DNA of 64,000 bases from Brevibacterium atlanticum (GTDB lineage: Bacteria; Actinomycetota; Actinomycetes; Actinomycetales; Brevibacteriaceae). Position numbers and translations under genes: made by a program. The stretch is from NCBI RefSeq assembly GCF_011617245.1, contig NZ_CP050152.1, forward strand, positions 496,001 through 560,000, given 5' to 3'. Positions 25,965 to 33,809 of the stretch are shown here, one piece after another. Below the pieces are notes generated by a model. It saw nothing but the letters and a program-made list of their open reading frames with translations. It made no database searches and had not been told where the DNA came from. Numbering within the stretch: the first letter of the stretch is position 1; each line of letters begins with the position of its first letter.

Positions 25965-26134
25965 GTCTGAGATTCTGGCAGGGCCGCCTCGACGAGGGAT
26001 CGATCGGCAGGTAATCGTTTCGCAACATCTGTTCCCGAACGTCCACGACCGGTGAAGTGACTGACCCGGTTCCGGAGCTGCGCGGCTGAGTGCTTCGGCC
26101 GGGTCCGGATCGGCCGGGTTCGGATCGTCCGTGG

Positions 26135-26146
26135 GATACTGAACCC
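26135..26146 (+). promoter_or_regulatory. -10 element for a leaderless DtxR-family regulator gene
   Basis: GATACT (26135-26140) followed by 6 bases and ATG 26147; no ribosome-binding site in front of the ATG. Confidence 0.45.
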
Positions 26147-26815
26147 ATGCGTGCAGGCGAAGTGTCCGAGGTCAGTCAGGACTACCTCAAGGCGATCTGG
26201 TCGGCCCAGGAGTGGGGCGGGGATCCGATGACGGCCACGGAGCTTGCGAACCGGTTCGGCACGACGAAGGCCAACGTCACCGAGGTGCTCAAGCGTCTCG
26301 ACGAACTCGACCTCATCACGCGGGTGCCCTACCGTCCGCCGGTGCTCACCGCCCAGGGCAAGACGATCGCCCTGTCGATGGTGCGCCGGCATCGACTCAT
26401 CGAGACGTTCCTCGTCGAGTCGCTCGGCTACGGGTGGGACGAGGTCCACGACGAGGCCGAGATCCTCGAACATGCCGCCTCGGATCGGCTCATCGACCGC
26501 ATCGACGCGTTCCTCGGGCACCCGACCGCGGACCCGCACGGGGATCCGATTCCGGGACCGGATGGGCGCGTGGATTCCCACACACCCACCCTGCTCACCG
26601 AGGCGGCTCCCGGTCGCTACGAAGTGCTGCGGGTCTCCGATGCGGATCCGCAGGTCTTGGGCAAGCTCGCCGAGGTGGGGGTGCGGCCCGGAGCCTCCGT
26701 CGAAGTCGTCGAAGTGGCTGCGGAGGGCGAGGACCTGCCCGTCGTCATCGATGCAGAGACGACCGTATCAATCGACCCGGACGCCGCCTCGGCGGTTTAT
26801 CTGAGTGCGCCCTAA
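26147..26815 (+). CDS. DtxR-family metal-dependent repressor (MntR/IdeR type)
   Basis: 222 residues. The N-terminal winged helix (VSQDYLKAIWSAQEWGGDPMTATELANRFGTTKANVTEVLKRL) is followed by the metal-binding dimerisation domain with MVRRHRLIETFLVESLGYGWDEVHDEAEILEHAASDRLIDRI. The C-terminal SH3-like (FeoA-type) domain has the length of DtxR/IdeR proteins. Metal specificity (Mn or Fe) cannot be settled from sequence alone. The palindrome at the mntH promoter is a likely target (inference). It stands alone and converges with the small gene at 27000-27209. Confidence 0.88.
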   Translation: MRAGEVSEVSQDYLKAIWSAQEWGGDPMTATELANRFGTTKANVTEVLKRLDELDLITRVPYRPPVLTAQGKTIALSMVRRHRLIETFLVESLGYGWDEVHDEAEILEHAASDRLIDRIDAFLGHPTADPHGDPIPGPDGRVDSHTPTLLTEAAPGRYEVLRVSDADPQVLGKLAEVGVRPGASVEVVEVAAEGEDLPVVIDAETTVSIDPDAASAVYLSAP

Positions 26816-26826
26816 GACTCGTCCTG

Positions 26827-26999
26827 GCCTTGGGACATGACCCTTCCTGGTCGCGGGTCACGGGAAACTTCGGTTCGGCCCGCAACAGCGTGAGGCCCGT
26901 GGCCGCATGGGCATCGAAACCTTCGTCGAGGAAGAGACGCGGCCATTCGCTCCAGAGCTCGGATTCGTAGGGGATGCCGGGCAGGCTCTCGAATCGAGG
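26827..26999 (-). pseudogene. Coding-like stretch in frame behind the TAG of the zinc-ribbon gene
   Basis: Reading on past the TAG at 27000-27002 in the same frame gives a stop-free run of GC3-rich codons: PRFESLPGIPYESELWSEWP, then RLFLDEGFDAHAATGLTLLR, then AEPKFPVTRDQEG. It looks like real protein rather than intergenic sequence. It may be the remnant of a longer gene split by a nonsense change, or a separate decayed gene. Not recognised. Confidence 0.4.
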
Positions 27000-27209
27000 C
27001 TAGATCAGACCCTCTTCATCGGCGTCGGCGGCCGATGCCCAGAAACGCGGATCGTGGTCTTCGACGGTCTCCCCGCAGTCGACGCAGGTGCGGAACTCGA
27101 CGGTCTCGTCGGCGTTGAGGCGACCCGGAGTCAGTCCGCTGGTCTCTTCACAACCGGGACACCAACCGTTGATGAAGCGTCTGATGTGAGTGCCGTGCTC
27201 ATTGTCCAT
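27000..27209 (-). CDS. Small putative zinc-ribbon protein
   Basis: 69 residues starting MDNEHGTHIRRFINGWCPGC, with paired CPGC and CVDC knuckles about 24 residues apart, a treble-cleft or ribbon zinc site. The acidic C-terminus ends in EEGLI. ATG 27209 has AGAGGT upstream. Function unknown. The frame behind its TAG stop remains coding-like for about 170 bases, so the gene may originally have been longer. Confidence 0.65.
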   Translation of the reverse strand: MDNEHGTHIRRFINGWCPGCEETSGLTPGRLNADETVEFRTCVDCGETVEDHDPRFWASAADADEEGLI

Positions 27210-27372
27210 TCCGGCTGACCTCTCGACCGAATGCGCTGTGCGTGGACTCGCTGTTTTCAGTCTATGAGCTCGGGCAGTCGGTGAAGATGAACTCCCGGAG
27301 AAGAACCCGGATACCCGGCGACGGGAGCCCTCGGCGACGGGAGAAGCCGGGGACAGAACCCGGGTGCCCGCC

Positions 27373-27407
27373 GAAGCGCTCAGCCGATGAGGTCGGCTGA
27401 GCGCTTC
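27373..27407 (-). terminator. Perfect 15-bp hairpin downstream of erm
   Basis: GAAGCGCTCAGCCGA (27373-27387) and its exact reverse complement (27393-27407) flank a 5-base loop, 18 bases beyond the erm stop. Likely terminator of the erm transcript; it lacks a U-run. Confidence 0.6.
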
Positions 27408-27424
27408 AGCGATGCAGCCGAGCG

Positions 27425-27673
27425 TCACCTCCGCGGCAGGTTCCACCTCGGCTGAGGCTTCTGCGGCTTCTGATGCTGGTTCATGAATCCGCGTTCGGCC
27501 CGCAGGTGTCCCTTGTCGTGGCTCTTCGCCTTCGGATCGGCACCGGGAATGGATGCCTGGAGCTTCTCGGTGGCCTGTTCGACACCGATGATGGGCATCT
27601 CTCCGGTGTTCACCGGCTTCCCAGCGGCCGCCTCGGTGATGGGATTGCTCTTGGGTCCTTTGTCGTTTCGCAT
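27425..27673 (-). CDS. Possible separate small gene in frame with the erm 3' end
   Basis: Internal ATG 27673, preceded by AGAAGGGAAACACC, would start an 82-residue basic protein (MRNDKGPKSNPITEAAAGKP..., ending KPQPRWNLPRR). The ribosome site is strong, and the sequence is unlike any Erm tail I know. No stop codon separates it from erm, so the product could be made both as an Erm fusion and alone. Function unknown. Confidence 0.45.
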   Translation of the reverse strand: MRNDKGPKSNPITEAAAGKPVNTGEMPIIGVEQATEKLQASIPGADPKAKSHDKGHLRAERGFMNQHQKPQKPQPRWNLPRR

Positions 27674-28531
27674 GGTGTTTCCCTTCTGTGAATTCTTCTT
27701 CTGTTGTGCAGATTTCGGCTGGTGGGCGGTGTGTGCACGGTCCGAACCGGTGCTCAGCTCTGTGTAGAGTCTGGCCCACTGGTCGGGGGTGAGGTCTTTG
27801 GGCAAGGTGTCTCCTCTGACGTCGTTGCGGTCCATGGCCGATTGCAGGCTGCGCTGATCGGTGATGCTCATCTTCGTCAGGATTCCTTTCATTCCTCGCC
27901 CACGACCGGTGAAGACCGAATGGACGAATCGGTGATAATCGGCTCGGTCCTCGATCGGGATCCGGCCGGTGGAACAGCGATCGATGGTGAGGATTCCGCC
28001 ATCGACGCTGGGTTTCGGGGTGAATGCGTCGGCGGGGACGCGTCGTGAGAGGCGGAAGTCGAACCAGGGAGACCACTGGGCGGTCATCATGGTCGAACCG
28101 CCGACTCCGGCGCGTTTGCGGGCCACTTCCCATTGGGTGAGCAGGATGGCCTGCTGCCACCGGTCTGCGCGCAGAAGTCTGCGGAGGATGGGAGTGGTGA
28201 GGTGGAACGGCAAATTGCCGACGATGACCGGCCGGTCGATCCGGGTGGTCAGGATGTCGTCGTGCCGGACCTCTGCCCGCGGGAATGCGTCTTCAAGGTG
28301 ATCAAGCCTCGTTTCGTCGAGTTCGACGAGAGTGAGCGGGCGTCCGAGCCGGTAGAGCTCGGCCGTGACTGCTCCGTCGCCGGGGCCGATCTCCATGATC
28401 GGTCCCGAGGTGGAGCGAGCCAGGCTCGCAATCGTGTTGATGATAGTGCGTGAACGGAGGAAGTTCTGGCCGAGTTCGTGTCGGCCCCCGTGCACGGAAC
28501 GTGGTGAAGTCGAACGTGGATGAGTTCGCAT
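27425..28531 (-). CDS. erm: Erm-type 23S rRNA adenine-N6 dimethyltransferase with C-terminal extension
   Basis: Methylates A2058 of 23S rRNA and confers macrolide-lincosamide-streptogramin B resistance. 368 residues. ELGQNFL (20-25), SAM motif EIGPGDGAV (47-55), catalytic NLPF (106-109) and the Erm-specific QWEVARKRAGVGGSTMMTAQWSPWF block resemble actinobacterial Erm(X)-type enzymes, which end near residue 280. Here the frame runs on for about 82 residues of unrelated basic sequence that has its own Met and ribosome site (see next entry). ATG 28531 has CTGGAG upstream. A 21-residue leader peptide precedes the gene by about 260 bases. Confidence 0.9.
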   Translation of the reverse strand: MRTHPRSTSPRSVHGGRHELGQNFLRSRTIINTIASLARSTSGPIMEIGPGDGAVTAELYRLGRPLTLVELDETRLDHLEDAFPRAEVRHDDILTTRIDRPVIVGNLPFHLTTPILRRLLRADRWQQAILLTQWEVARKRAGVGGSTMMTAQWSPWFDFRLSRRVPADAFTPKPSVDGGILTIDRCSTGRIPIEDRADYHRFVHSVFTGRGRGMKGILTKMSITDQRSLQSAMDRNDVRGDTLPKDLTPDQWARLYTELSTGSDRAHTAHQPKSAQQKKNSQKGNTMRNDKGPKSNPITEAAAGKPVNTGEMPIIGVEQATEKLQASIPGADPKAKSHDKGHLRAERGFMNQHQKPQKPQPRWNLPRR

Positions 28532-28917
28532 AAGGCGGTGCTCCAGAGAAGAGTGTGGAGGCACCCGAGGCAGCGCAATGCGGATGAGCCGGAGTGGTGT
28601 GAATCAGCTCGGTGGTGATCGAATCGACCCTTGCCGATCGTTGGGATCAGTGCAGGATCAGAAGGGAATCAGCCGATTGTCGCATCGCCCGGATGCCGAT
28701 GTGATCCGGGAGGACAACGCGCTTGCAGTCAATGATCGAGGCGACCGTCGTCGGTCAGCCGATCAGTAAGAGGTTCGTCGAGCGCGCCGTCAGGCGCTGC
28801 GGTGACGAATGTAGAAGCAAGGCGCAGTCATTGCGCTGCTGTTTAATGTTCCCATGGTGGACAAGGTAGCACAGAGGATCCGGTAACCACCAGGGGCAGT
28901 TGCGAAAATACCGATTC
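28532..28917. other. 386-base region upstream of erm: leader peptide and untranslated leader
   Basis: Holds the erm leader peptide (28790-28855, minus strand), its putative promoter, and about 258 bases of further leader before the erm start. I see no other convincing gene. The 3' end of the HdeD-like gene begins at 28918. Confidence 0.55.
28790..28855 (-). CDS. Putative erm leader peptide
   Basis: 21-residue open frame upstream of erm, ending CFYIRHRSA and then TGA. It contains Arg-His-Arg, an instance of the +X+ (Arg/Lys-X-Arg/Lys) motif at which macrolide-bound ribosomes arrest in known erm leaders such as ErmDL (RLR). TACCTT lies 7 bases before the ATG, a leaderless arrangement. That it regulates erm is an inference from position and motif. 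Confidence 0.5.
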   Translation of the reverse strand: MGTLNSSAMTAPCFYIRHRSA

Positions 28918-29514
28918 CTATTCGATGATCTCGCCGCTGATGACGTCGCCGCCGCCGTCATCGGGGCGGTTGCGATGCGGATCGGATTTGATCCGCTGGT
29001 CGGTTTTGCGCAGGCGCCAGCCGAGTGAGACCAGCGCGATGCCGACGAGGATGATGAACCCGGCCAGGATGAAGATCAGCGCATGGAGCCCAGCACCCGG
29101 GGCGAAGAGGAAAAACGCGCCGAGGACGATGCCGAGCACGCCGATGATCGTGAGCACCCACCACGAGGTGATGCCGATGCGGCGGATGAAGAACGACACG
29201 GTGAGGGCGAGGAAGCTGAGGAAGACGATGGCGAAGCCGGTGAGCACCGTGACCATCGACGCGAACAGCATCGGGGTGAGGAAGATGAGCACACCGAGGA
29301 GGATGAGCAGGACCGACCGAGTGACCAGGCTGCCGGTGCGGCCTCCCCGTGGCGCGAAGACGAGGGAGGAGACGGCGATGACGGCCAGCCAGCAGGCGAA
29401 GATACGCACGACCACCTCGGCGGTGGCACCGGGCCAGGCCATCATCAGCACACCCATCACGAAGGCAATGACGCCGTTGATGATGACTGTCGTGCTCGTG
29501 CGTTTGAGGTCCAT
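28918..29514 (-). CDS. HdeD/DUF308 family membrane protein
   Basis: 198 residues with six hydrophobic helices (TTVIINGVIAFVMGVLMMAWPGATAEVVV at the start), the repeated three-helix layout of HdeD-like proteins. The E. coli namesake is an acid-stress membrane protein; the role here is unknown. Start ATG 29514 has TAGGCT 6 bases before it on the minus strand, indicating a leaderless mRNA; the in-frame codon two residues earlier is unlikely. Confidence 0.8.
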   Translation of the reverse strand: MDLKRTSTTVIINGVIAFVMGVLMMAWPGATAEVVVRIFACWLAVIAVSSLVFAPRGGRTGSLVTRSVLLILLGVLIFLTPMLFASMVTVLTGFAIVFLSFLALTVSFFIRRIGITSWWVLTIIGVLGIVLGAFFLFAPGAGLHALIFILAGFIILVGIALVSLGWRLRKTDQRIKSDPHRNRPDDGGGDVISGEIIE

Positions 29515-29526
29515 GCACACAGCCTA
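29515..29526 (-). promoter_or_regulatory. -10 element for a leaderless hdeD-like mRNA
   Basis: TAGGCT (minus strand, 29526-29521), 6 bases, then ATG at 29514. Confidence 0.55.
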
Positions 29527-29635
29527 GTCGGTCGATTTGGACGGATGCTGAGCACACTGCCACGACCGTCGCAGTTGTCGCGGTCGGCTGGTGGGGCAGT
29601 CACCATCGCGTCGGCATTCACACGTGCGTCGACGA

Positions 29636-30730
29636 TCACGCATGTCCGAGATGTTCCTCCTGTGCGGCCGCGTCCGAGGTGGTGCGCTCCTGGTCGGGCA
29701 TGTCCGAGGTGACGCGTTCGGTCTCGGGCATCAGCCCGGTGAGCTTGAGCGATTCGGACATCGCCTGGACGATCGCATCGAGGTCGGCCGTCGGTGCGGC
29801 TGACCTCGGCGGCGCGCTCGGCGGTGTCGCTGCCGGGGAAGCGGCGGTCGCACCCTCGGTGACGGCACTGGCAGCTGCAGGTGTGCCGGCTGCCTCAGCG
29901 GGGGTGTGATCGGCGGTTGCACCTGTCCCGGCGTTCGTGCGGGAGTCGGCGGCCGCCTCGGCGCTGTGAGGGGTGGTCGGGGTGCTGCTCTCGAGGAAGC
30001 GGAGCAGCTCGACGGGGAAGGGCAGGACCAGGGTCGAGTTCCGTTCGGCGGCGACCTCGACGATGGTCTGGAGGAGGCGCAGCTGCAGGGCGGACGGGGT
30101 GTGCGCCATCGCCGCGGACGCCTGCGCGAGTTTGTTCGACGCCTGCAGCTCACCATCGGCGATGATGATGCGGGATCGGCGTTCGCGTTCGGCTTCGGCC
30201 TGGCGCGACATCGAGCGCTTCATCGTCTCGGGCAGGGCGACGTCCTTGATCTCAACGCGGTCGATGTGGATGCCCCAGTCGACGGCGGGACTGTCGATCA
30301 TGATCGCCAGGCCCTGGTTGAGGCGCTCGCGATTAGTGAGCAGGTCGTCGAGTTCGCTCTGTCCGATAATCGACCGCAGGGAGGTCTGGGCGACCTGACC
30401 GACGGCGAGCTGGTAGTCCTCGACGTCGACGAGAGCCTTGCGCGGGTCGATGACCTTGAAATAGATGACCGCATCGACGCGGACGGTGACGTTGTCGCGG
30501 GTGATGCCCTCCTGTGCCGGAATCGGCATGGTCACGATCTGGAGGTTGACCTTCTCGAGTTTGTCGACGAAGGGGATGATCGCCGTCATGCCGGGAGATT
30601 TGGGTTCGGCGTGCACTCTGCCGAGTCGGAACACCACCCCACGCTCGTACTGTCTGACGATCTTCAGGCTGTTTCCCAGCGTGATGGCTCCGAGTGCGAC
30701 AAGTGCGGCGAGGATGCTGAGCGCCACCAT
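29636..30730 (-). CDS. SPFH/Band-7 (stomatin/slipin-like) membrane protein
   Basis: 364 residues: one N-terminal membrane helix (MVALSILAALVALGAITLG), then a Band-7 domain (VRQYERGVVFRLGRV through VEIKDVALPETMKRSMSRQAEAERERRSRIIIADGE), a coiled-coil region and an Ala/Thr/Pro-rich disordered tail of about 100 residues. Slipin-type scaffold of membrane microdomains. Start 30730 is set by AAAGGAGG upstream. No NfeD partner gene is adjacent. Confidence 0.87.
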   Translation of the reverse strand: MVALSILAALVALGAITLGNSLKIVRQYERGVVFRLGRVHAEPKSPGMTAIIPFVDKLEKVNLQIVTMPIPAQEGITRDNVTVRVDAVIYFKVIDPRKALVDVEDYQLAVGQVAQTSLRSIIGQSELDDLLTNRERLNQGLAIMIDSPAVDWGIHIDRVEIKDVALPETMKRSMSRQAEAERERRSRIIIADGELQASNKLAQASAAMAHTPSALQLRLLQTIVEVAAERNSTLVLPFPVELLRFLESSTPTTPHSAEAAADSRTNAGTGATADHTPAEAAGTPAAASAVTEGATAASPAATPPSAPPRSAAPTADLDAIVQAMSESLKLTGLMPETERVTSDMPDQERTTSDAAAQEEHLGHA

Positions 30731-30890
30731 GTCGAATCGCCTCCTTTGACGATTGACTGTCCACCCCATTTTACTCCCGCGGGGCGCGGAAAGACCCGGT
30801 TCGGAGGCAATGCTGAGGTGGGGGTGGCGGCGGGGTTCCGGTGGGGTTCGGGTGGCGTGGTCGGTCAGTTCGCAGAGACGCCCGCCCCGC

Positions 30891-31673
30891 TCACGCCTCC
30901 CGCGCGAGCAGCCTCTTCCCCGCCGGGTAGGCGTTCAGCGACTCGGGCAGGCCGATGCGCCGGCCGGAGGCGTAGGTTGCGAGCACCCGCCCGGTGCCCG
31001 GCTGCTCCTCGCCGACTCCGGCGGGTTCGAGGCCGATGCGGCGCAGGGTCTGCTTGGCCACGGGCAGCGGCGAATCGAAGAGGGTCACGGCCCCGGCGCG
31101 GGCGGCCATGATCCGGTCGGCGATGAGGCCGTAGTGGGTGCAGCCGAGCACCACGGTCTCCATGCCGGGTCCCATCTGGGTGAAGGCATCCTCGATGGCC
31201 TGGTCGATCGTCGCGAGATCGGCGGCGTTGATCGCCTCGGCGAGCCCCGGGCAGGCGACCTTCGCCACGTGCAGGTCGGAGGCGAAGGAGTCGATGAGGT
31301 TCTGCTGGTAGGCGCTGCCCGTCGTCGCAGGAGTCGCCCAGATCGCGAAGTCCTGACCGGTGCCGGCGGCCATCTTCACTGCGGGCACTGTCCCGATCAC
31401 GGGAATGCCCGGTTCGTAGCGGGCGCGCACGGCTTCGAGCGCCTGCACCGAGGCGGTGTTGCAGGCGATGACGATCGCATCGGGTTCCCATTCGGCGAGC
31501 ACCCCGGCCGAATGAAGGGCGCGGGCTTCGAGGGTCTCCGTGCTCAGGCTGCCGTAGGGCGTGAAGTCCGGATCCATGGCCAGGACGAGGTCCGCGTCGG
31601 GGGCGAGGTGGAAGAGAGCATCGGCGGTGCCGAGGAGTCCGAGTCCGGAATCGAGCAGACCGATGCGTGTCAT
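30891..31673 (-). CDS. murI: Aspartate/glutamate racemase family protein (glutamate racemase MurI-like)
   Basis: 260 residues with both catalytic cysteines in context: IACNTASVQAL and LGCTHYGLI, plus the N-terminal GLLDSG. Glutamate racemase supplies D-Glu for peptidoglycan. The stretch after DSG (LGLLGTADALFHLAPDADLVL) departs from the usual GGLTV pattern, so it may be a diverged member. Its start overlaps the stop of the HAD gene by ATGA on the minus strand. Confidence 0.78.
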   Translation of the reverse strand: MTRIGLLDSGLGLLGTADALFHLAPDADLVLAMDPDFTPYGSLSTETLEARALHSAGVLAEWEPDAIVIACNTASVQALEAVRARYEPGIPVIGTVPAVKMAAGTGQDFAIWATPATTGSAYQQNLIDSFASDLHVAKVACPGLAEAINAADLATIDQAIEDAFTQMGPGMETVVLGCTHYGLIADRIMAARAGAVTLFDSPLPVAKQTLRRIGLEPAGVGEEQPGTGRVLATYASGRRIGLPESLNAYPAGKRLLAREA

Positions 31674-32242
31674 GGACTTCCCTTCGGGTACGCGAACTCC
31701 CGGATCTCCTTGAGATGGGCCTTCGTCAGGCCATGCGAGAAGTCCGGGGCGATGAGTTTGAGCCGGTTCGGCGAATAGTGGCGGAGGAAGTAGTCCCGAG
31801 TGGCCGGCCATGCCAGATCGTCATCGATCCACACCGCCCGGCCGTGCTCATGCTCGGCCAGCCACTCCTCCATGGCCCGTGCCTTCCACCACAGCTGCGG
31901 GTCGTTCGCATGGCGATTGTGGGTCTGGTCAGGCATCTCGATGACGTCGAAGGAATTGCGGAGTCCGAACTTCGGTTCGAGTTCGGACTTGCACCGCTGC
32001 GACCACGTGGACAGCCACACGACGTCGACCTCGTGGGTCTCGACGATGCGGTCGAAGAACTCGACGACGGCGGGCCGGTAGTGCAGTTCGTAGTTCCACG
32101 CCCGCAGCTTCCTCCGACCTTCAGCCATACCCCGCAGTCTGGGGACGGGGTAGGAATTGAGGACGCCGTCGACATCGAGGAAGACCGTGACATGGCGAGC
32201 CTGCCGGCGTGCCGATACCGGCGCCGAGGATGCTGCTGCCAT
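31670..32242 (-). CDS. HAD-like hydrolase domain protein
   Basis: 190 residues. The HAD nucleophile motif is VFLDVDGVLNSYPVPR (Asp23, Asp25), followed by VVWLSTWSQR and a late WIDDDLAW acidic motif. This is the small HAD-like group often annotated as secreted or hypothetical in actinobacteria. Overlaps the racemase gene (ATGA) and is translated with it. AAGGAACG precedes ATG 32242. Substrate unknown. Confidence 0.75.
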   Translation of the reverse strand: MAAASSAPVSARRQARHVTVFLDVDGVLNSYPVPRLRGMAEGRRKLRAWNYELHYRPAVVEFFDRIVETHEVDVVWLSTWSQRCKSELEPKFGLRNSFDVIEMPDQTHNRHANDPQLWWKARAMEEWLAEHEHGRAVWIDDDLAWPATRDYFLRHYSPNRLKLIAPDFSHGLTKAHLKEIREFAYPKGSP

Positions 32243-32374
32243 CGTTCCTTCCTGTGAGTCTGTGAGGCCGGCCCCATGAGGGCCGATCGCGCGTTAGTCT
32301 GGGGGCAGATCGTGCCGCCCGCACCAGATGATCACCCTCGAGTTTACCGCTGACCGCGACCGAAGGCCGAGTCC

Positions 32375-33121
32375 ATGTACCGACAGACCCGCGTCCCCCG
32401 GCTGCGGGCGAGCCTGTGGCTGTCGGTTCCCGACAAGGCAGATTCCCTCGCCGAGATGGGTCCCGGCCCGTCGCTCATCGTCCCCGACGGATGTATGGAC
32501 CTCATCGTCATCGAGGGGCAGATCGTCATCGCCGGTGCCGATTCCCTGGCCCGGACCTATTCCGGTTCGCTTGCCCCGACCGTGGGCCTGCGCTTCGACT
32601 CGGGTGTGCTCCCGCAGCTGCTGGCCACCTCGGCGGCCGAGTTGGCCGACCGGGTGACACCCGTCGAGGCCGTGCTCAGACGTGCGAGATTCGGGGTGCA
32701 GGGCACTGGCCGGGGAGGGATCCGGAGTGAAGATGGCAGGATCCGGGGAACGGATTTGGACGCAGCCGCCTCGGTGACGGGAGCTGCTCGCACACTGCTC
32801 GGCCTTGCCGGTGACCTCACCGATCGGGCATCCCTCGATCCGCGGCCGATGGCCTTGGCAGGATGCCTGAACGTGCGCTCGGGATCGCCGGGACAGACCG
32901 TCGCCGAGGCGGCCGATCAGTTCGCGTACTCACCGCGGCAGCTGCGCCGGCTGAGTGCTGAATGGTTCGGCTACGGGCCCAAACACTTAGCGAAGATCCT
33001 GCGCTGGCAAGCCGCGAGAGAACTCATCGTCGCAGGCCGCACCCGCACCGCAGCCGCCGCGGAAGTCGGGTATGCCGACGCCGCTCACCTGCGCCGCGAC
33101 GAGCGCTCGCTCATCGGATAG
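32375..33121 (+). CDS. AraC-family regulator, slightly shortened at the C-terminus
   Basis: 248 residues. The N-terminal part (SLIVPDGCMDLIVIEGQIVIAGAD...) matches the ligand domain of DUF6597-type AraC regulators; the C-terminal helix-turn-helix pair includes AADQFAYSPRQLRRLSAEWFGYGPKHLAKILRWQAARELI and AAAEVGYADAAHLRRDERSLIG. It ends right after the second recognition helix, about ten residues earlier than relatives. A perfect 56-bp palindrome begins 45 bases beyond its stop. Confidence 0.78.
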   Translation: MYRQTRVPRLRASLWLSVPDKADSLAEMGPGPSLIVPDGCMDLIVIEGQIVIAGADSLARTYSGSLAPTVGLRFDSGVLPQLLATSAAELADRVTPVEAVLRRARFGVQGTGRGGIRSEDGRIRGTDLDAAASVTGAARTLLGLAGDLTDRASLDPRPMALAGCLNVRSGSPGQTVAEAADQFAYSPRQLRRLSAEWFGYGPKHLAKILRWQAARELIVAGRTRTAAAAEVGYADAAHLRRDERSLIG

Positions 33122-33165
33122 CGGCGCCCTCTGCGCTCGTCCCGTAAGTTCGTCCCGACCAAGAA

Positions 33166-33221
33166 CTACCCGACGGCGGCCCAGCAACCTCGCGCGAGGT
33201 TGCTGGGCCGCCGTCGGGTAG
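33166..33221. repeat. Perfect 56-bp palindrome, family B, copy 1
   Basis: 28-base arms with no spacer: CTACCCGACGGCGGCCCAGC... reads identically on both strands. Located between the convergent AraC and VOC genes, where it could act as a bidirectional terminator. A second copy with two mismatched pairs lies inside etfA (35268-35323). The right flank AGCAATT(A/G)GG is also shared. Confidence 0.93.
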
Positions 33222-33224
33222 CAA

Positions 33225-33632
33225 TTAGGAGTCGAGGGCGGCGAAGAGGTCGACCTTGTTGCCGTCGGGGTCGGAGACCACGGCATAGCGCTGACCCCAG
33301 AAAGCATCCCAGGGTTCGTGGACGATCCCGGCCACGGGCTCGCTTTCCCTGTCGCCACGGCCAGTGAGCTGGGCGAAGGTCGCATCGACCGCCTCGGCGG
33401 TGGTGCAGTCGAAGGCCAAGGACATCTTGTGGCCGCCGGTCGGCCGGGTCCAGTCGGGATCGATGCTGAGCATGACCGCCTCGGTGTCGAGGAGGATGCG
33501 CAGCGTACCCGAGGCGAACTCGGTGTGCGGGGCCTCGGGGCCGCCGTCGACGAGCTCGAGACCGAGGGCCGAATAGAAGGTGATGGCGGCGGGCATGTCT
33601 GCGGTGATGATCGAGATCGCGTCGAGTTTCAT
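33225..33632 (-). CDS. VOC superfamily protein (glyoxalase-like)
   Basis: 135 residues starting MKLDAISIITADMPAAITFYSALGLELVDGG with a C-terminal GQRYAVVSDPDGNKVDLFAAL, a single-copy VOC fold. Substrate unknown. TAGTCT lies 6 bases before the ATG on the minus strand (leaderless). Its stop is 4 bases from the family B palindrome. Confidence 0.8.
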   Translation of the reverse strand: MKLDAISIITADMPAAITFYSALGLELVDGGPEAPHTEFASGTLRILLDTEAVMLSIDPDWTRPTGGHKMSLAFDCTTAEAVDATFAQLTGRGDRESEPVAGIVHEPWDAFWGQRYAVVSDPDGNKVDLFAALDS

Positions 33633-33644
33633 GACTTCAGACTA
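33633..33644 (-). promoter_or_regulatory. -10 element for a leaderless VOC gene
   Basis: TAGTCT (minus strand, 33644-33639), 6 bases, ATG at 33632. Confidence 0.55.
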
Positions 33645-33714
33645 GGCGCAGGGGTGCGGTGTCGGCTTGAACGAATCGGACATGATTGCGCCGTGTGCTG
33701 GGTATTCTGACCGT

Positions 33715-33777
33715 CCTTGGGTGGGCGAAATGGTCGGGTCTCGGGCGGAATTCTCCGACCATTTCGCCCACCCAAGG
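33715..33777. repeat. Long inverted repeat, family A, copy 2 (perfect)
   Basis: Arms 33715-33737 and 33755-33777 are exact reverse complements (core GTGGGCGAAATGGTCGG) around a 17-base spacer. Same design as the copy at 16301-16363. Located between two minus-strand genes. Confidence 0.92.
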
Positions 33778-33809
33778 CGGCGACTGGACCCATCGGCCGC
33801 TTCGGAGCG

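Noticed and set aside
26907..27218. Plus-strand frame of 103 codons opposite the zinc-ribbon gene
   Set aside because: Mirror frame of the minus-strand coding sequence; no ribosome site or recognisable domain.
28755..28961. 68-codon frame with WW upstream of erm, considered as a leader peptide
   Set aside because: It starts inside the HdeD-like gene, has no ribosome site and its composition is that of an antisense frame; the shorter frame at 28790-28855 fits better.
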